Of a stretch of 64,000 nt of DNA, positions 1 to 11,000 are shown piece after piece. Origin of the DNA: Theristus sp. LFF4_11. Taxonomy: Eukaryota > Nematoda > Chromadorea > Monhysterida > Xyalidae. Under the pieces are notes generated by a model that saw only the letters and a program-made list of their open reading frames with translations, made no database searches and was not told the DNA's origin. A program made the translations under genes and the position numbers. The first letter of the stretch is position 1, and each line of letters begins with the position of its first letter. The stretch is taken from positions 62,001-126,000 of the forward strand of contig JASANC010003710.1 in NCBI GenBank assembly GCA_030248135.1, written 5' to 3'.

Positions 1-332
1 GGACAAAAAGCGCGCGTGATACAATGCTTACGTCAAACGGCAATACAGAGGAACAGTTTATTAGTCACGATACAACAGCACATCAACTAAAACTAATCGT
101 GCAACACACTGGTCGAATACTCATGTATGATCAAGTTTTGTTGAGAATTTTTCAAAAATACAATTTGAAACACTTACGTAAAAATGATTATTCATCTGCA
201 GTCAGTGCAGTCTGGTTGTTTATGACAACTGAAAAGTTGTAAAACTGACACAAAACGTAAAAATAATTGTGAATCTGTTTGTAAAAAAACAGTTGTGCGT
301 GAAATTCAACAAATAAACATGTTTGTTTCCTA

Positions 333-1094
333 CAGTCTATCTCGCTAATATATGCAACTCGCTGATTGGTCGGCTCCTCACGCTCCGCACCCCTGGGAAC
401 GGGATTCAGAAAATATCATGTTTTTTTGTTGTTCAGCGGTTTGTTTTCATTTTTTTTCATGCCGAAAAAATTCTAAATCAAAAACTACAAAATTACAAAC
501 GTTTGAATTGGTAAAAAATTAGTAAACTGAAGTTTTTTTGGTTGATTGACGGCGACGACGTCGTCGAGAATTTTTGCTTTCAAACGTACCGCTGGCCGCT
601 GCTGCGTGTTCAAAACAAATTTAAAACAAACAAACAAAATAACAAAACTTGCTTCCAACGATTTCGACGGTTTTCATCCCGCTTTTAACAATTGATTCAT
701 TGGGTGCGCCATATCCATTCATTGTTGTTCAAAGATTGCTCACATTGTCAATAAATACTGTCACCTGCTGCGTTCTTCTTCTCTGTGCTTCGGACACACA
801 GTAGCGGCCAGCGGCGGCACGCTCTTTTCATGCCTAAAGGCAAAAACTAAACCAAAAACCATAGACGACGTCGTCGCAGTCAATCAACCAAAAAAGACAT
901 TTTTTGACATTGTGACCAATGCAAATTTTTGGAATTTGGTAGTTTTTTATTTAGAATGTTTTTTCGGCATGAAATAAATGAAAACAAACCGTTGAACAAT
1001 GAAAAACATGATTTTTTCTGAATCCCGTTCCCAAGGGTGCGGAGCGTGAGGAGCCGACCAATCAGCGAGTTGCATATATTAGCGAGATAGACTG
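333..1094. repeat. Fold-back MITE, about 762 bp, TA target-site duplication
   Basis: The two ends are long inverted repeats of roughly 220-240 bases. The left end starts CAGTCTATCTCGCTAATA and the right end is its complement, and a TA dinucleotide flanks each side. The arms also carry GACGACGTCGTCG palindromes facing the centre (about 550-565 and 864-880). The core has no transposase-like reading frame. TA duplication plus a terminal CAGT suggests a non-autonomous Tc1/mariner-type element; the superfamily is inferred. It lies just downstream of the cyclase stop codon. Nothing else is seen in 1-1192. Confidence 0.85.
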
Positions 1095-1192
1095 TAGCTT
1101 CAGTGATTCCAATTTGCAAGCGCTAGTCGTCGGCTTTCATTGTTGCCGACGATGCCTTCGAGCCGGGACGATCGTCAGCCAGCGTTGCTTCA

Positions 1193-4100
1193 CTAACAGG
1201 GGTGTACACCTGAGAAAAAAACTGCGGTTAACTGCGGTAATTTTGTGGGTGCGCGTTCTGGAGTGTTTGGTTGACAAACCAGTGACTCCCTTCGACCGGC
1301 TCTAATGTCATCGAGCACTTCGTCAGTGTCTTCGTTCGGCGGTGGTGGCGTCGGCTCCCGTGGTGGACCATTTTTTTCGTCAAGCCAGTACGTTTGAATC
1401 GTGTAACCAGGCTGCGACATTTTTTTATATGTTCCTGGTTACTCTGCGCATCCGCAAAGCCCGTTTGCGAAAAAGGACTTTCATAAGACGCAGTTTGAAT
1501 TGTGCGCACCTGCCATTCGTATTCTCTGTACTTTGTGGTCGTGAACAGCTTCGGGCAGACTTTTTTCAAGAGCGCTTCTGTGTCAGCACTGATCTGAATC
1601 TTCATCGGCTGTTCGTGGAAATGTTATCGAAATAGGTTTTATTATTACATCGTTTTTAGTGGTAAACAAAACCGAGAAAATACGAACTGATCCGCTGCTT
1701 TCCATCTTATTCGCCAGCAGCACATGTTCTCCGAACAAGCAATATCGGGGCATTTTGACGCCGACAACGCCCGCCACAACACTGCCACTGTGCACTCCTG
1801 CAGTTAGTATCAATAATGTAACAGAAACACAGGTTGCAGCGCTGAAAACGTTCGAATTGAATGCATAATACCAGCTCGAATCTGAATGTTCTGCCCTTTG
1901 ACGTTGACGAGTTTTGTCTGTTCAATGAGATCGAACGCGCAGTCGCACGCGTACTCCACGTGGTGCGCATTGCGCGTCGGCGCTCCCGCGACAGCCATGT
2001 ACGCGTCGCCGATCGTTTCCACCTGTGTTGGAAGAGAACAACACGCAGTGCACTAGTTCGGTTTTTATTGTTTTCAACGACATGTTCAGTAATGCAAACA
2101 CTGGCAACATATGAACCTTGAACAGATTATGACGTGTGGACGCCTCATCATATTTCATGTACATTTCATTCAAAAACTCGACCACTTCCATCGGCTCGAG
2201 CGTCGAACAAACAACGGTGAAGCCGACGACATCCGTGAACAGAATCGAGACGCTGTCGAACGTCTGACCGTTGAAATTTGTAAATCTCTTTCTCTCTTCA
2301 CTTCTCTTTTGCGATGTGTGTTCAATTGCGATTCTCTAAATCCGGCCTGTAGAGTTGCGGCCCGTTCGATTCCGTCCCGGACAGTTCCAGCCGGGCAAAT
2401 TTTTCTTAGCACGAGCGATAATAAACCACCTGTAGTGATTTTTCGTGACATGTGATGAATCCAGAAATGATCAGTTTGTTTTTCGTGTTAAGGAAACTTT
2501 GCCGGGCCCGGAATCGTCCAAACCGGAATCGAACGGGCTCGAATCGAACGAGCCGCAATTCTTTGGGCCGGAATTTCGCAACCCGCAATAGCCCATCAAC
2601 CCTCTTTGGGTGACATGACAACCGATGAAACAGCGCTTATTCTCAAGTGCAACGTTGCGACATGACATGTAAATTTACAAAGCGCTGTGCAGTTCATCAC
2701 CTCACAAGTGGACATTGACGATGCGCCCTTGCGCAGCTGGTCAGCCACGGTGCGTGGCAGCAACTGATAAAGCAGTTGGTCGGTGCGACTGCGTTGTTCG
2801 CGCAACTTCGCCATGCTCGCCTTCATTTGTTCTGCTTTTTGTTCTTCCTGCAGTCAACAGTTTCAACAATTGCCACTTTTCATCCCTCAGAACACTAAAG
2901 TGTGTGAAATATGTGTGAGTGAACGTAAAGCGTGACGGTTGCATGTGAGGTAAGGCATACATTGTATAATACCGTAAAGTCTTGCATATACAGTCGAACT
3001 CTAAATTATTGGTAATCAGCTGATTGGTTGGTGGTCACGTGAGCATGCTTTCTGTACAGGGATTGCCATGGGGGCGGACTTTGGTTTGCTTGCACAGAAA
3101 ACATGCATGCCGTAATCACCAACGAATCAGCTGATTCTTCAAAATTTAGAGTTCGACTGTACATTTGAAATTAAAAAAAACTGAAAAAAGTGGATTTTTT
3201 TGTGACGACCTTGTAAGTAGGAGGTCTTATAAAGAAGATTAGTCGTGTTTTCTGTCTTGGTCTTGACCGGGCTGAATCTTGAGCTTCAACATTACCGTTT
3301 CAGTTGTCAGTCAACCATCAAAATTCCCACTGCCCCCCCCCGCGCACCCCTCCGTTGGTCGACGACGCCGTCGTCGTCGTCGTTTTCGCCGCCGTCATAT
3401 TGTTTCTGTTTCTTTGTGCTCATAAGTTGTGATTTCATTTGTGGCAGTAACCATAATAAACGTGACGACGACGTTCGATCGATTTTCACCAACGACGTCG
3501 TTTAAAATTTAAAATATCGTTTCTGCACCTTTTTCAACACTTTTCTGCCAAAAGTCAGTATTTCAAGCCTGTTTGGTTTTCGTCGCACTTTAAAGACGTC
3601 TGCAACGGTTGCCGCAAATGAACCAAAACAAAAAAGACCTTATAAAAAACTCCTGCCTTTTAAATGAGAGTGGGATTTTGAACAAGTCAAAATATTGAAT
3701 TTTTTGGTTTCCCGCCGTGTGACACTTTGCCCACTTGTGAGGAGGAGTGTTATAAGTGGGAGTGGTTTCCCGCCGTGTGACACTCTGTCCACCTCTGGGT
3801 GGGGCGTGGGGGTGTTATAAGTTGGTGGAACCTTACTTGTATGTGCAAGTCGTACGATGATATGTCGTGAACATATCATTGATGTTGTTATGTTATGCTT
3901 GATGTTCGAGTTCTAAGGCTAACCTGATCCAACAGCAATTTCAGCTCAGCTGCTTGTTGGGTGCTGGCCAGCGTCAAATCGCGACTCGAGTCGTGCGTGG
4001 CAAAATCGTTGATGAAAAAGCCACTTTTGTACATTTGTTGCAGGTTGGACATGCTGTTGATGATATAATTGAAAACTACACTCAATAGAAAACGAGCAAT

Positions 4101-5704
4101 GAAAGAGGCTCACACGCTCACAGGCACTCACACAGGAATTCCGAGGAAACAAATGCTCTCCCACTCCTCCATGTACATCATTTGTCCTTTCAGTGTCAAA
4201 TACCGCTGACGTTCTTCTTCTGCCAAACGACGTCTATCTTCTTGCACTGCGAATATAAGTAGAAGGTTCAAAAATACAAAAGCGTAAGGAAAACAAATTT
4301 ACTGCATACATGTATGCTTTGCTTACGCTCGAACTCGTCAGCATGCTGACTAATGCGGACTTTGAAATCATCTGACCAGACTGGCTCAATTGTTTGCAGT
4401 TCAAAGATGTTGTTCAAATGAGATACAATCTACAATACAAAATGTGCACCTGCTCAATCTAACACTGAAAGTTGGTAGAAAATGCAGATTTTTTGAATCA
4501 TGAGTATGATGAACATGGACATACATACAAACGTGTCTACGTACGTACATGCATAATTGTTTCTAACCTCTTCCCAACGAAGTCGCATGAACGGACGAAT
4601 TAATACAAATTCTTGATGCAGTTTTTTACCAATGACCCGTGGCATATTGCTGTAAAAAACCTGACAATGTGTTTCAGTTGAATCATGACTGAAATGGTAC
4701 CAGTATTAAAACCGTATGAAATATCAAATACCGAAACAGCGCAAGTCCAATGTTACGAATTCGCATACCACGGTTGAACACTATTATAAACGGAAATATA
4801 TCAAAGAATGTGTCGGACGTAATTTTCAGCTGCGTTTGTTCCAGTTGTTCTTGTAGAGGATCGCGCAAATCCTAGATACGCCCAAGTGTAATACATGTGT
4901 ATGTGTTGATTTTAATGGGCAATTCATCGTGTCCTGATTTTTGCGTACCTTGCTGAACTCCAAATTGTTGAAATGCACTCGGAATATCACGTGCTGCATG
5001 TTGTCTTCAGTCGAGTTGTCGAGCAGCTCAATGTTGACATCGGTGTCGTAGAGTGTTTTTCCAATCACCTTGATGATCCCACGGACATAGTGCATGAAAC
5101 CGCGCCTCTTACTTCTGCAAACATCCTATTCGATGAGTCTATTCATGTTTTTGATGTTATTCAAAAAATTTTAATTACCGGTAATGCAGTGTGAGTCCGG
5201 TGCGACTTTCATGTTCGCAGTAGAATGACGGCGGTTTCAACTCGGGGAAAGTGAATTTTAGATACTCGTGTAGACTATCTAATCCGTTTAAAAACTGCGT
5301 AAATGTACGACCAAGCACTCGTAGAATCTGTGAAGATCTGTGTCAATTTGTTAGGTGTGCAGGTTGCTGAGCACTATGACGCATGTATACCTTGTGATAC
5401 TCAAACTTTGCTGCAAAATGATAAAAGTCAGATCCGATGTTTTCCATGAGTTCATCTAGCGACTTGCCGGTCACGTCAGGCAGAGCCCAAATAATTTTGT
5501 ACACGTGACCTTCGCTGTAATTTTGGGTCACCTGAAAGTTCAAGTGATGTAAAGTATTTTTTTGACAGTTACACTGTGTAATCAGAGTAATACCGCAAAT
5601 TTTTCTTCCTCTATGCCAGCGATATACGTGATTTCGGTCCAGGTTTTAGCGCCATATTTTTCTCGCACAAAGCCGGCAATATTTTCCAATATTAGTCCGT
5701 ACAT
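1193..5704 (-). CDS. Atypical soluble guanylate cyclase, Gyc-88E/GCY-31-like, 15 exons
   Basis: The gene encodes a haem-binding cyclase making cGMP from GTP; relatives in flies and nematodes are oxygen-sensing subunits of sensory neurons. I read exons at 5594-5704, 5391-5531, 5179-5327, 4949-5114, 4732-4871, 4568-4649, 4327-4429, 4132-4246, 3924-4080, 2701-2847, 2117-2263, 1872-2022, 1688-1797, 1510-1608 and 1193-1411. They join in frame to 678 residues. The start MYGLILENI matches the family N-terminus. The H-NOX domain keeps the proximal histidine region (LDSLHEYL) and the haem Y-x-S-x-R motif (HYRSKR). HNOBA follows ([30 protein letters not shown]), then a coiled-coil linker. The catalytic domain has FTDVVGFT and ETIGDAYM (metal aspartates) and PRYCLFG (guanine-specifying Cys), and ends at TYWLDEK. 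A proline- and acid-rich tail of about 55 residues follows. Family assignment is firm; the exact oxygen or NO preference is not shown by the sequence. Confidence 0.93.
2991..3159. repeat. Short MITE (169 bp) in a cyclase intron
   Basis: Perfect or near-perfect inverted ends (CAGTCGAACTCTAAATT and its complement) flanked by TA on both sides. The second inner motif, AATCAGCTGATT, is also inverted. It lies in the 1,076-base intron between cyclase exons 9 and 10. No coding capacity. Confidence 0.85.
3706..3825. repeat. Two-copy direct repeat in a cyclase intron
   Basis: A unit of about 58 bases beginning GGTTTCCCGCCGTGTGACAC occurs twice in tandem (from 3706 and from 3764), each followed by a CC-rich stretch and a TTATAA box. 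The surrounding intron also has GTC/GAC-rich palindromes (about 3360-3385 and 3462-3500). It may be the remains of a larger repeat; no function is evident. Confidence 0.6.
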
Positions 5705-5728
5705 ATTTGTAACTGGTTTCTGTCCATA

Positions 5729-6284
5729 ATCGGATTGGATAATTTGGGGCATTAACTGATTGGCTGGTGCGTGAACCTGATCAGGTTCAAACGTGGGCCG
5801 TTCAAATTACACTTTGTTTTTTTTTTAATTTTTCAATTTTTAGTGTTTGTGTTATGAATGTTTGGATTTTTAATGGACACACTTTTCTGCGATTTATAAA
5901 TGCAAAACATTTGGATACAGTGGCTTTTAGTTTTTCTGCATTTTGAACTGTTTACAGACAATTTGTTTCATTTTAAAAATGGAGAAAAGCAGTTTTCATG
6001 GCAAAATTTTAATTAAAAATTTGTCACCGTCGTCGTTTTTTTCTGAAAAAAATAAAAATTCGCCTTAAAAATTGCATTTTTTGATTTTTGGGTTTTCTGC
6101 ATTTCATAAATCACAAATAAGTTTTATCTTTTAAAAATACAAACATTCATCAATACAAACACTCAAAAATTGAAAAATTTTGAAGAGTAAAATGCGATTT
6201 GAACGGTTTGCGTTTGAACCTGATCAGGGTCACACGCTCACGCACCAGCCAATCAGTTAATTCCCCAAAATTATCCAGTCCGAC
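5729..6284. repeat. Inverted-repeat element, about 556 bp, TA-flanked
   Basis: Left end TCGGATTGGATAATTTGGGG and right end complement (TCGGACTGGATAATTTTGGG) pair along about 90 bases. The pairing includes AACTGATTGGCTGGTGCGTGA and a CCTGATCAGGTTC palindrome. TA lies at both borders. The AT-rich interior also pairs with itself (TTTTAAAAATACAAACATTC regions). No reading frame. Confidence 0.8.
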
Positions 6285-6665
6285 TATGTTTTATATTCAG
6301 GTACTGTACAATTTGAAAGTAAAACGCTAAATATGCAAACAAGACGCTCATCATTCTTGTGCTGCGCTTACATGTTTGTACAACGAAATGTGTAACGAAA
6401 ACGTCCGACGAAATTACAGTGGTAATTAACATGTTTCATCGACGCCTTTAAGAGCAGAATGAAGTGCACTAAGCTGAGACGGAAACCAACTCGATCTGCA
6501 GGAATAGATTGACTTGTATTAAAGCTATATAATCTAATGGTTCTTATATTCATTAACCGACATCTGAGTTTCCACATGGGAGTTTTGATATTGCTGCAGG
6601 TACGTCGATGGTGTGTGTTTTCTAAACACGTGGAGAATTATACGTTATAAACAATGAATTTTATA

Positions 6666-6885
6666 CAGGGTGTACAAGCACGTTGTGTTTCCTCGCCAAG
6701 ATACAGTCAAAACTGCATATGCAATGTGTGCATTATCAAAAATATCTTTTCCCATGGGGGTACTGCATGATCTTTACATGCAAAAATATCTTTCCCCATG
6801 GGGGTTTATTAGAGGTAATACGGTATTGTAAAACATAAATTAATTGCTGTTCGTGTGAAGAAACGCAGCATGCGCCTGCACCCTG
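6666..6885. repeat. MITE with CAGGGTG ends and CCCATGGGGG direct repeats
   Basis: The ends are CAGGGTGTACAAGC and the complement of a CAGGGTGCAGGCGC-like copy, TA-flanked on both sides. Inside, an AATATCTTTYCCCATGGGGG motif occurs twice (about 6741-6760 and 6786-6805). No coding capacity. Confidence 0.7.
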
Positions 6886-7342
6886 TACAAGGTTAATTAT
6901 TGTCAGTGTGTTTGGAAATGTCTGCTTGTTTAGAATGTCCGATCATCTTATGCCAATTATCAAGCTGTGGGACTCAAATCATACTGTGCTGCGTTAATGG
7001 TTGTGTTTTTGCAGAAAACTTCAATCACCCAACACTAACTGAACATGATTTACATCTGAAGAACATCTTCGACAATAAAATAACATTGTATTTTGAAAAA
7101 CAAACGCAAAAACAGCAGAAGTTACATATTTAGTTCAACAATGAACTATGTGTCTTAAATGCATATTTAATCAAAGGACAAATGACTTTTTCACAGAACA
7201 AAATGTTTAAAACAGTCTTGCTGTATTATGTTGAATTTGTTTGCAAAATAACTTTTAATCAACGTTCTCTGATCAAGTTTAAATAATAACAACCGTCGTT
7301 ATTTGTGCAGCAGCTTTTGGTTTGTAAAGATTGGTTTGTAGA

Positions 7343-8044
7343 TTAATAATCACGTGGTTTCTTTTTAATTTCGAGTTTTCTAGTTTTCTGTTTTTCCGAT
7401 TTAACGGTATCAGGCAGATCTTCATCAGTTTCCGTTTTGACGGGTTTCGGTTTCTCTGATTTGTCTTCTTCCGGTTTCTCAGGCGTGTTACCAATTGTTT
7501 TCTGCGCCGTTTTTGATCTAATTTTCAACTTCCGTGACTTTCGCCCATTATCTTTTGATGAAGCAGCAGTTGGATCCGTGGCCGCTTTGCGTTTGGTTTC
7601 ATCAATCGGTTTGGCAACGGGCTCTTCATCAAAATAATCAATTGCGGACATCGAAACAGATGATTTTGACGGAGTCGATTGGTCTGGATAGTTCAGTTTT
7701 TCTGTTCCTTTTCGCCATCCTTCGACTTCTTGTTTTTCAGGGAATATCACTGGCAATTCACGTTTTAGGATTCGAGACGGCGGCGCTTTATAGGGCTTCG
7801 ATTTTGCTTTTTCCTTCGCTTTCTCCAGTTCTTCGCGATCACGGATTCGCTCAGCACGTATTTGGCGACGGGTTTTGCATTGCATTAGCGGAAGATCAAG
7901 AGAACTATCAAGTGCTTTGTTAAGACGACGCATGAAACGGTCAAACAGCCGGTCAAGATTTTCTGCCTCGTAGGTATCGTGTCGGTCGTCGGGCAAAAAG
8001 CGTGTGCGTTGCAACGGTCCACCAATGCGCAGTAACATTTTCAT
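7343..8044 (-). other. Last exon: polycystin cytoplasmic tail
   Basis: A 234-codon terminal exon ending in TAA, entered by acceptor TTTTAG at 8045. It starts MKMLLRIGGPL. A segment ENLDRLFDRFMRRLNKALD resembles the part of polycystin-1 tails before the coiled coil. Next comes a strongly charged helix (RAERIRDREELEKAKEKAK) that could form a coiled coil, then a Lys/Glu/Pro-rich low-complexity end, probably disordered. Overlapping plus-strand reading frames are shadows. Confidence 0.85.
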
Positions 8045-11000
8045 CTAAAATTATCTGCATTCGTGTTTTATTAACAAAACTTTTTGTATGCAAAAACAAA
8101 TATTAGTCTGCGTACTTTAACAAACAGCAACGTTCCCACTTGAAAATCATCTCCCTGCCGCGATGGATCACTTTTAACCATAAGTAGCATGTTAGTTACA
8201 ATCATGACAAGCATGTTGATTAGGATTGTTGCCTGCATCACCATAAATACAAAAAAGAACCACGGCGCTGAAATAGATTAAATTGTTCATGTGACATTAA
8301 ACGAAAAAGGACAGCTTAAAACGTAAACAATCTGAAGCGTGCGAACGAAACCTACCGAGTGTGCTGGCTGCGACAATTTTGTTGAATGAGAATTTGCCAA
8401 GCATCGCTGCGAACGCCTCTTCATTCACGAGTATAAATGTCGAAAACTCAAACAGTCGCGCTGACAGTAGCAGAAAAAACGCGGAAGAAAATGCAGTGTA
8501 AACGATTGAAAACAGAATGGTGAATGCAATAAGTTCTTTCGCAGACGCATGTATTGTTTCCAGAAATCGGGCCATGCGCGAGTTGACACGGAGCAACTTC
8601 AACATTTTTATGTTGGCCAGAAACAGCACGAAAGCTTGCAGCGTGCCATAATTTTCTTCGTATAGCGCAGCAAGCTGTAAATTTTTTTAAACGAACGTTT
8701 TTACAACTGTACTATTTGTTTCTCTATCATGTAACCGTGACCTGTAATTTTAAATAGATGTTTCCATTAGTTTCTTCGACTTGGTGACTAATTTCCGTTG
8801 TTGAAAACTGTCGTAGTACGTAGAAAAGGGCGGCAGAGAGTGCCATCACAACAATTGCCAAATCGATGTACGACCAAAAGTTTGAAAGATATCCTTGTGT
8901 TCCTGCAGCACGCCATTGTGTTGCAATCATGTATACGAACGCTATTATTGACAGGATGAAAAAGATTTCGAACAGAAGAACAACCTGAAACCAAAATTGG
9001 GAAACTAAATCATCAGTCAATTTCATCTCAACTTTGAAAAGTCGGCAACTTTTAGAACACTTTTGTTCAAATGAAAAAGAATGAACATGTTGGGAACTTA
9101 TGAAACGAATTAGTAAAAAATCGTTTTGTTTTTTGAAAATATAAAATTGCACTTACGAATCCAAAAGCATCTTCGTATTTGTAAAGTCTGATTGGTAGAA
9201 AATAGTAGCTGGGTTCAAACGCGCCAGCCGATGTCGATTCAAGCAGCAAATGACACATGGCAAACATGTTAGACTGCGCATTATAGACTCCGAATTCAAT
9301 AAATATTGCTCTTGTTCGGTTGTCCATCCATTGTTCCGTTGCCAAACGTTTCAGACTGAGAGACGAGTTTTATGCAAGTATTTTCATGTGGCATATATTT
9401 CTACGTAGTCTAATTCTTATATATCCACAGCAAAAAATAATTCTGTTCAACTTTTTGAGATTTAACCCATCAATGGACATCAAATCTACTATGAATCTTT
9501 TTATAATGCCTTACTGTGGTCGCAAATCTTTGCTGTGTTCCCAAAGTGGTAAAAGGTAGCCACCGGCGCTGTAGGTGTTAAAACGACCCTCAATTGGGAG
9601 CCCATTCAGTTCTTCTGGCGACGTCCACTTGTATTCAGGTATCGCTGCTAATCCATAGCCAAGGGGTCGCCAGCCGGGACTGTACGTCAACTCGTCTTCC
9701 GCAGACGTAGATCCGTGACACCAGTCAACTAAATGCCTCACAGATCCATGAATTATGCAGTCGTCGTCGTCTGTAAACATTTCATAAGAGTGAAACTATG
9801 CAAAATTATGGACATAAATTTTTGTTCTTATTGTTTTTTTAAATTGCAATTCGAAATTGTGCAATTAAGTCAGATTAAAAGGTACGGTATGGCCTATTAA
9901 ACATGGCAGCTTCTTTCAGGAGTGCAAGCGCGCAAAATTTGAATGAAAGAAAAAAGACGTTTAAAAGAAAAATTATGTGTCAAATTTGAGGTGTTTTTTA
10001 AACTAATTGATTCTTCGTGTTGTTCTGTTCATTCTTTCTCCCTAATTCATAATCTGGGAAAAGATAACTCTCAGTCTGCGACTGATCCCGCTTTATGGAG
10101 AATACAAGGACTGCCTTATTTATTCGGCTATGCTGTACCCGGACGGCAAACTCAAATTTAAACACGCATCCAAACCGAGGTCCGGAATTTCCTGAGCCAG
10201 ATATCCATCCAGCACTCGGAAATGTTTTTGTTACAAAAACCTAATTTTAAATTGTCTTTTTAGGAATGAAAGTAGAACCTGGAGAACCAATCCTGCTGTC
10301 GAATCCAAACCCAATCACACAAATTGATACAAACAGGCTGCTATCAGTGTCGTTCAGCTGTTCTTACCAACGATACGTATTTGTCGTATAACGCCATAGC
10401 CGATCATGCGGCTGACTTTGTCCATTATAAAACCTCGCATATCTATTGGCGGTACTCCATGATACCAGAATGCACGAGTCGCATTCACCAACACAGTATC
10501 GGTCCATTGCCAAAAATCGTCAGGGCTGCTGATCTGCATTGTTGGCAACACACGTAGTGTTAAATAATTCAAGTTACTTATGCGTTCACAAGTTTTTACA
10601 GATATTCAGTGCAGAGCACTGTATGTTCTAACAAAGTTCTACCAACGTTTTCAAATTGATAGGAACCAGTTCCACGCCACCTTCCAAGAAAGTGATCACG
10701 CAGCGTCTTCGTGTAGAAATACGATTTCATATCGCGGCCTCCTTTATTTTTAAATGCGTGGTGTTCAATTGTTATTTAACATAGACAAAATACATTCAGA
10801 TTCAATCATGCTAGATTGCATCTGCTGAAAGAACACAAAAAACAAGCTGTAAGCTCAGTGATCAAACTAACCATAGCAGATAATCAGCACAATGGCGGCG
10901 AACCCGACGTTCACGAAAATGTCAACCAGTAACGCATTAAGCCGTTTCAGTTTCAATGACTCTACACGTTCGTCTTCGTTATCCTGCCACAATACAGCAC

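Larger units (their letters stand above)
5705..7342. other. Intergenic region between polycystin stop and cyclase start
   Basis: About 1.64 kb separates two genes on the same strand, so it holds the 3' flank of the polycystin and the promoter or 5' leader of the cyclase. Two inverted-repeat elements fill almost half of it. One begins only about 25 bases upstream of the cyclase ATG, so the cyclase leader is either very short, spliced, or contains transposon sequence. I see no convincing core promoter or coding exon in the rest. Confidence 0.5.

Noticed and set aside
24..242. Short plus-strand ORF at the left edge
   Set aside because: 72 codons, no domain, no splice logic or neighbour support.
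3245..3505. Plus-strand ORF over the GTC-rich intron segment
   Set aside because: Composition is driven by the GTC/GAC repeat; no domain and it lies in a cyclase intron.
6900..7133. 77-codon plus-strand ORF in the intergenic region
   Set aside because: No homology pattern, and no sign of promoter or conserved residues.
10180..10340. Possible exon in the TOP-domain intron
   Set aside because: Joining 10368 directly to 9770 gives IRQIRIVG then DDDDCIIHG, which matches polycystins without extra residues.
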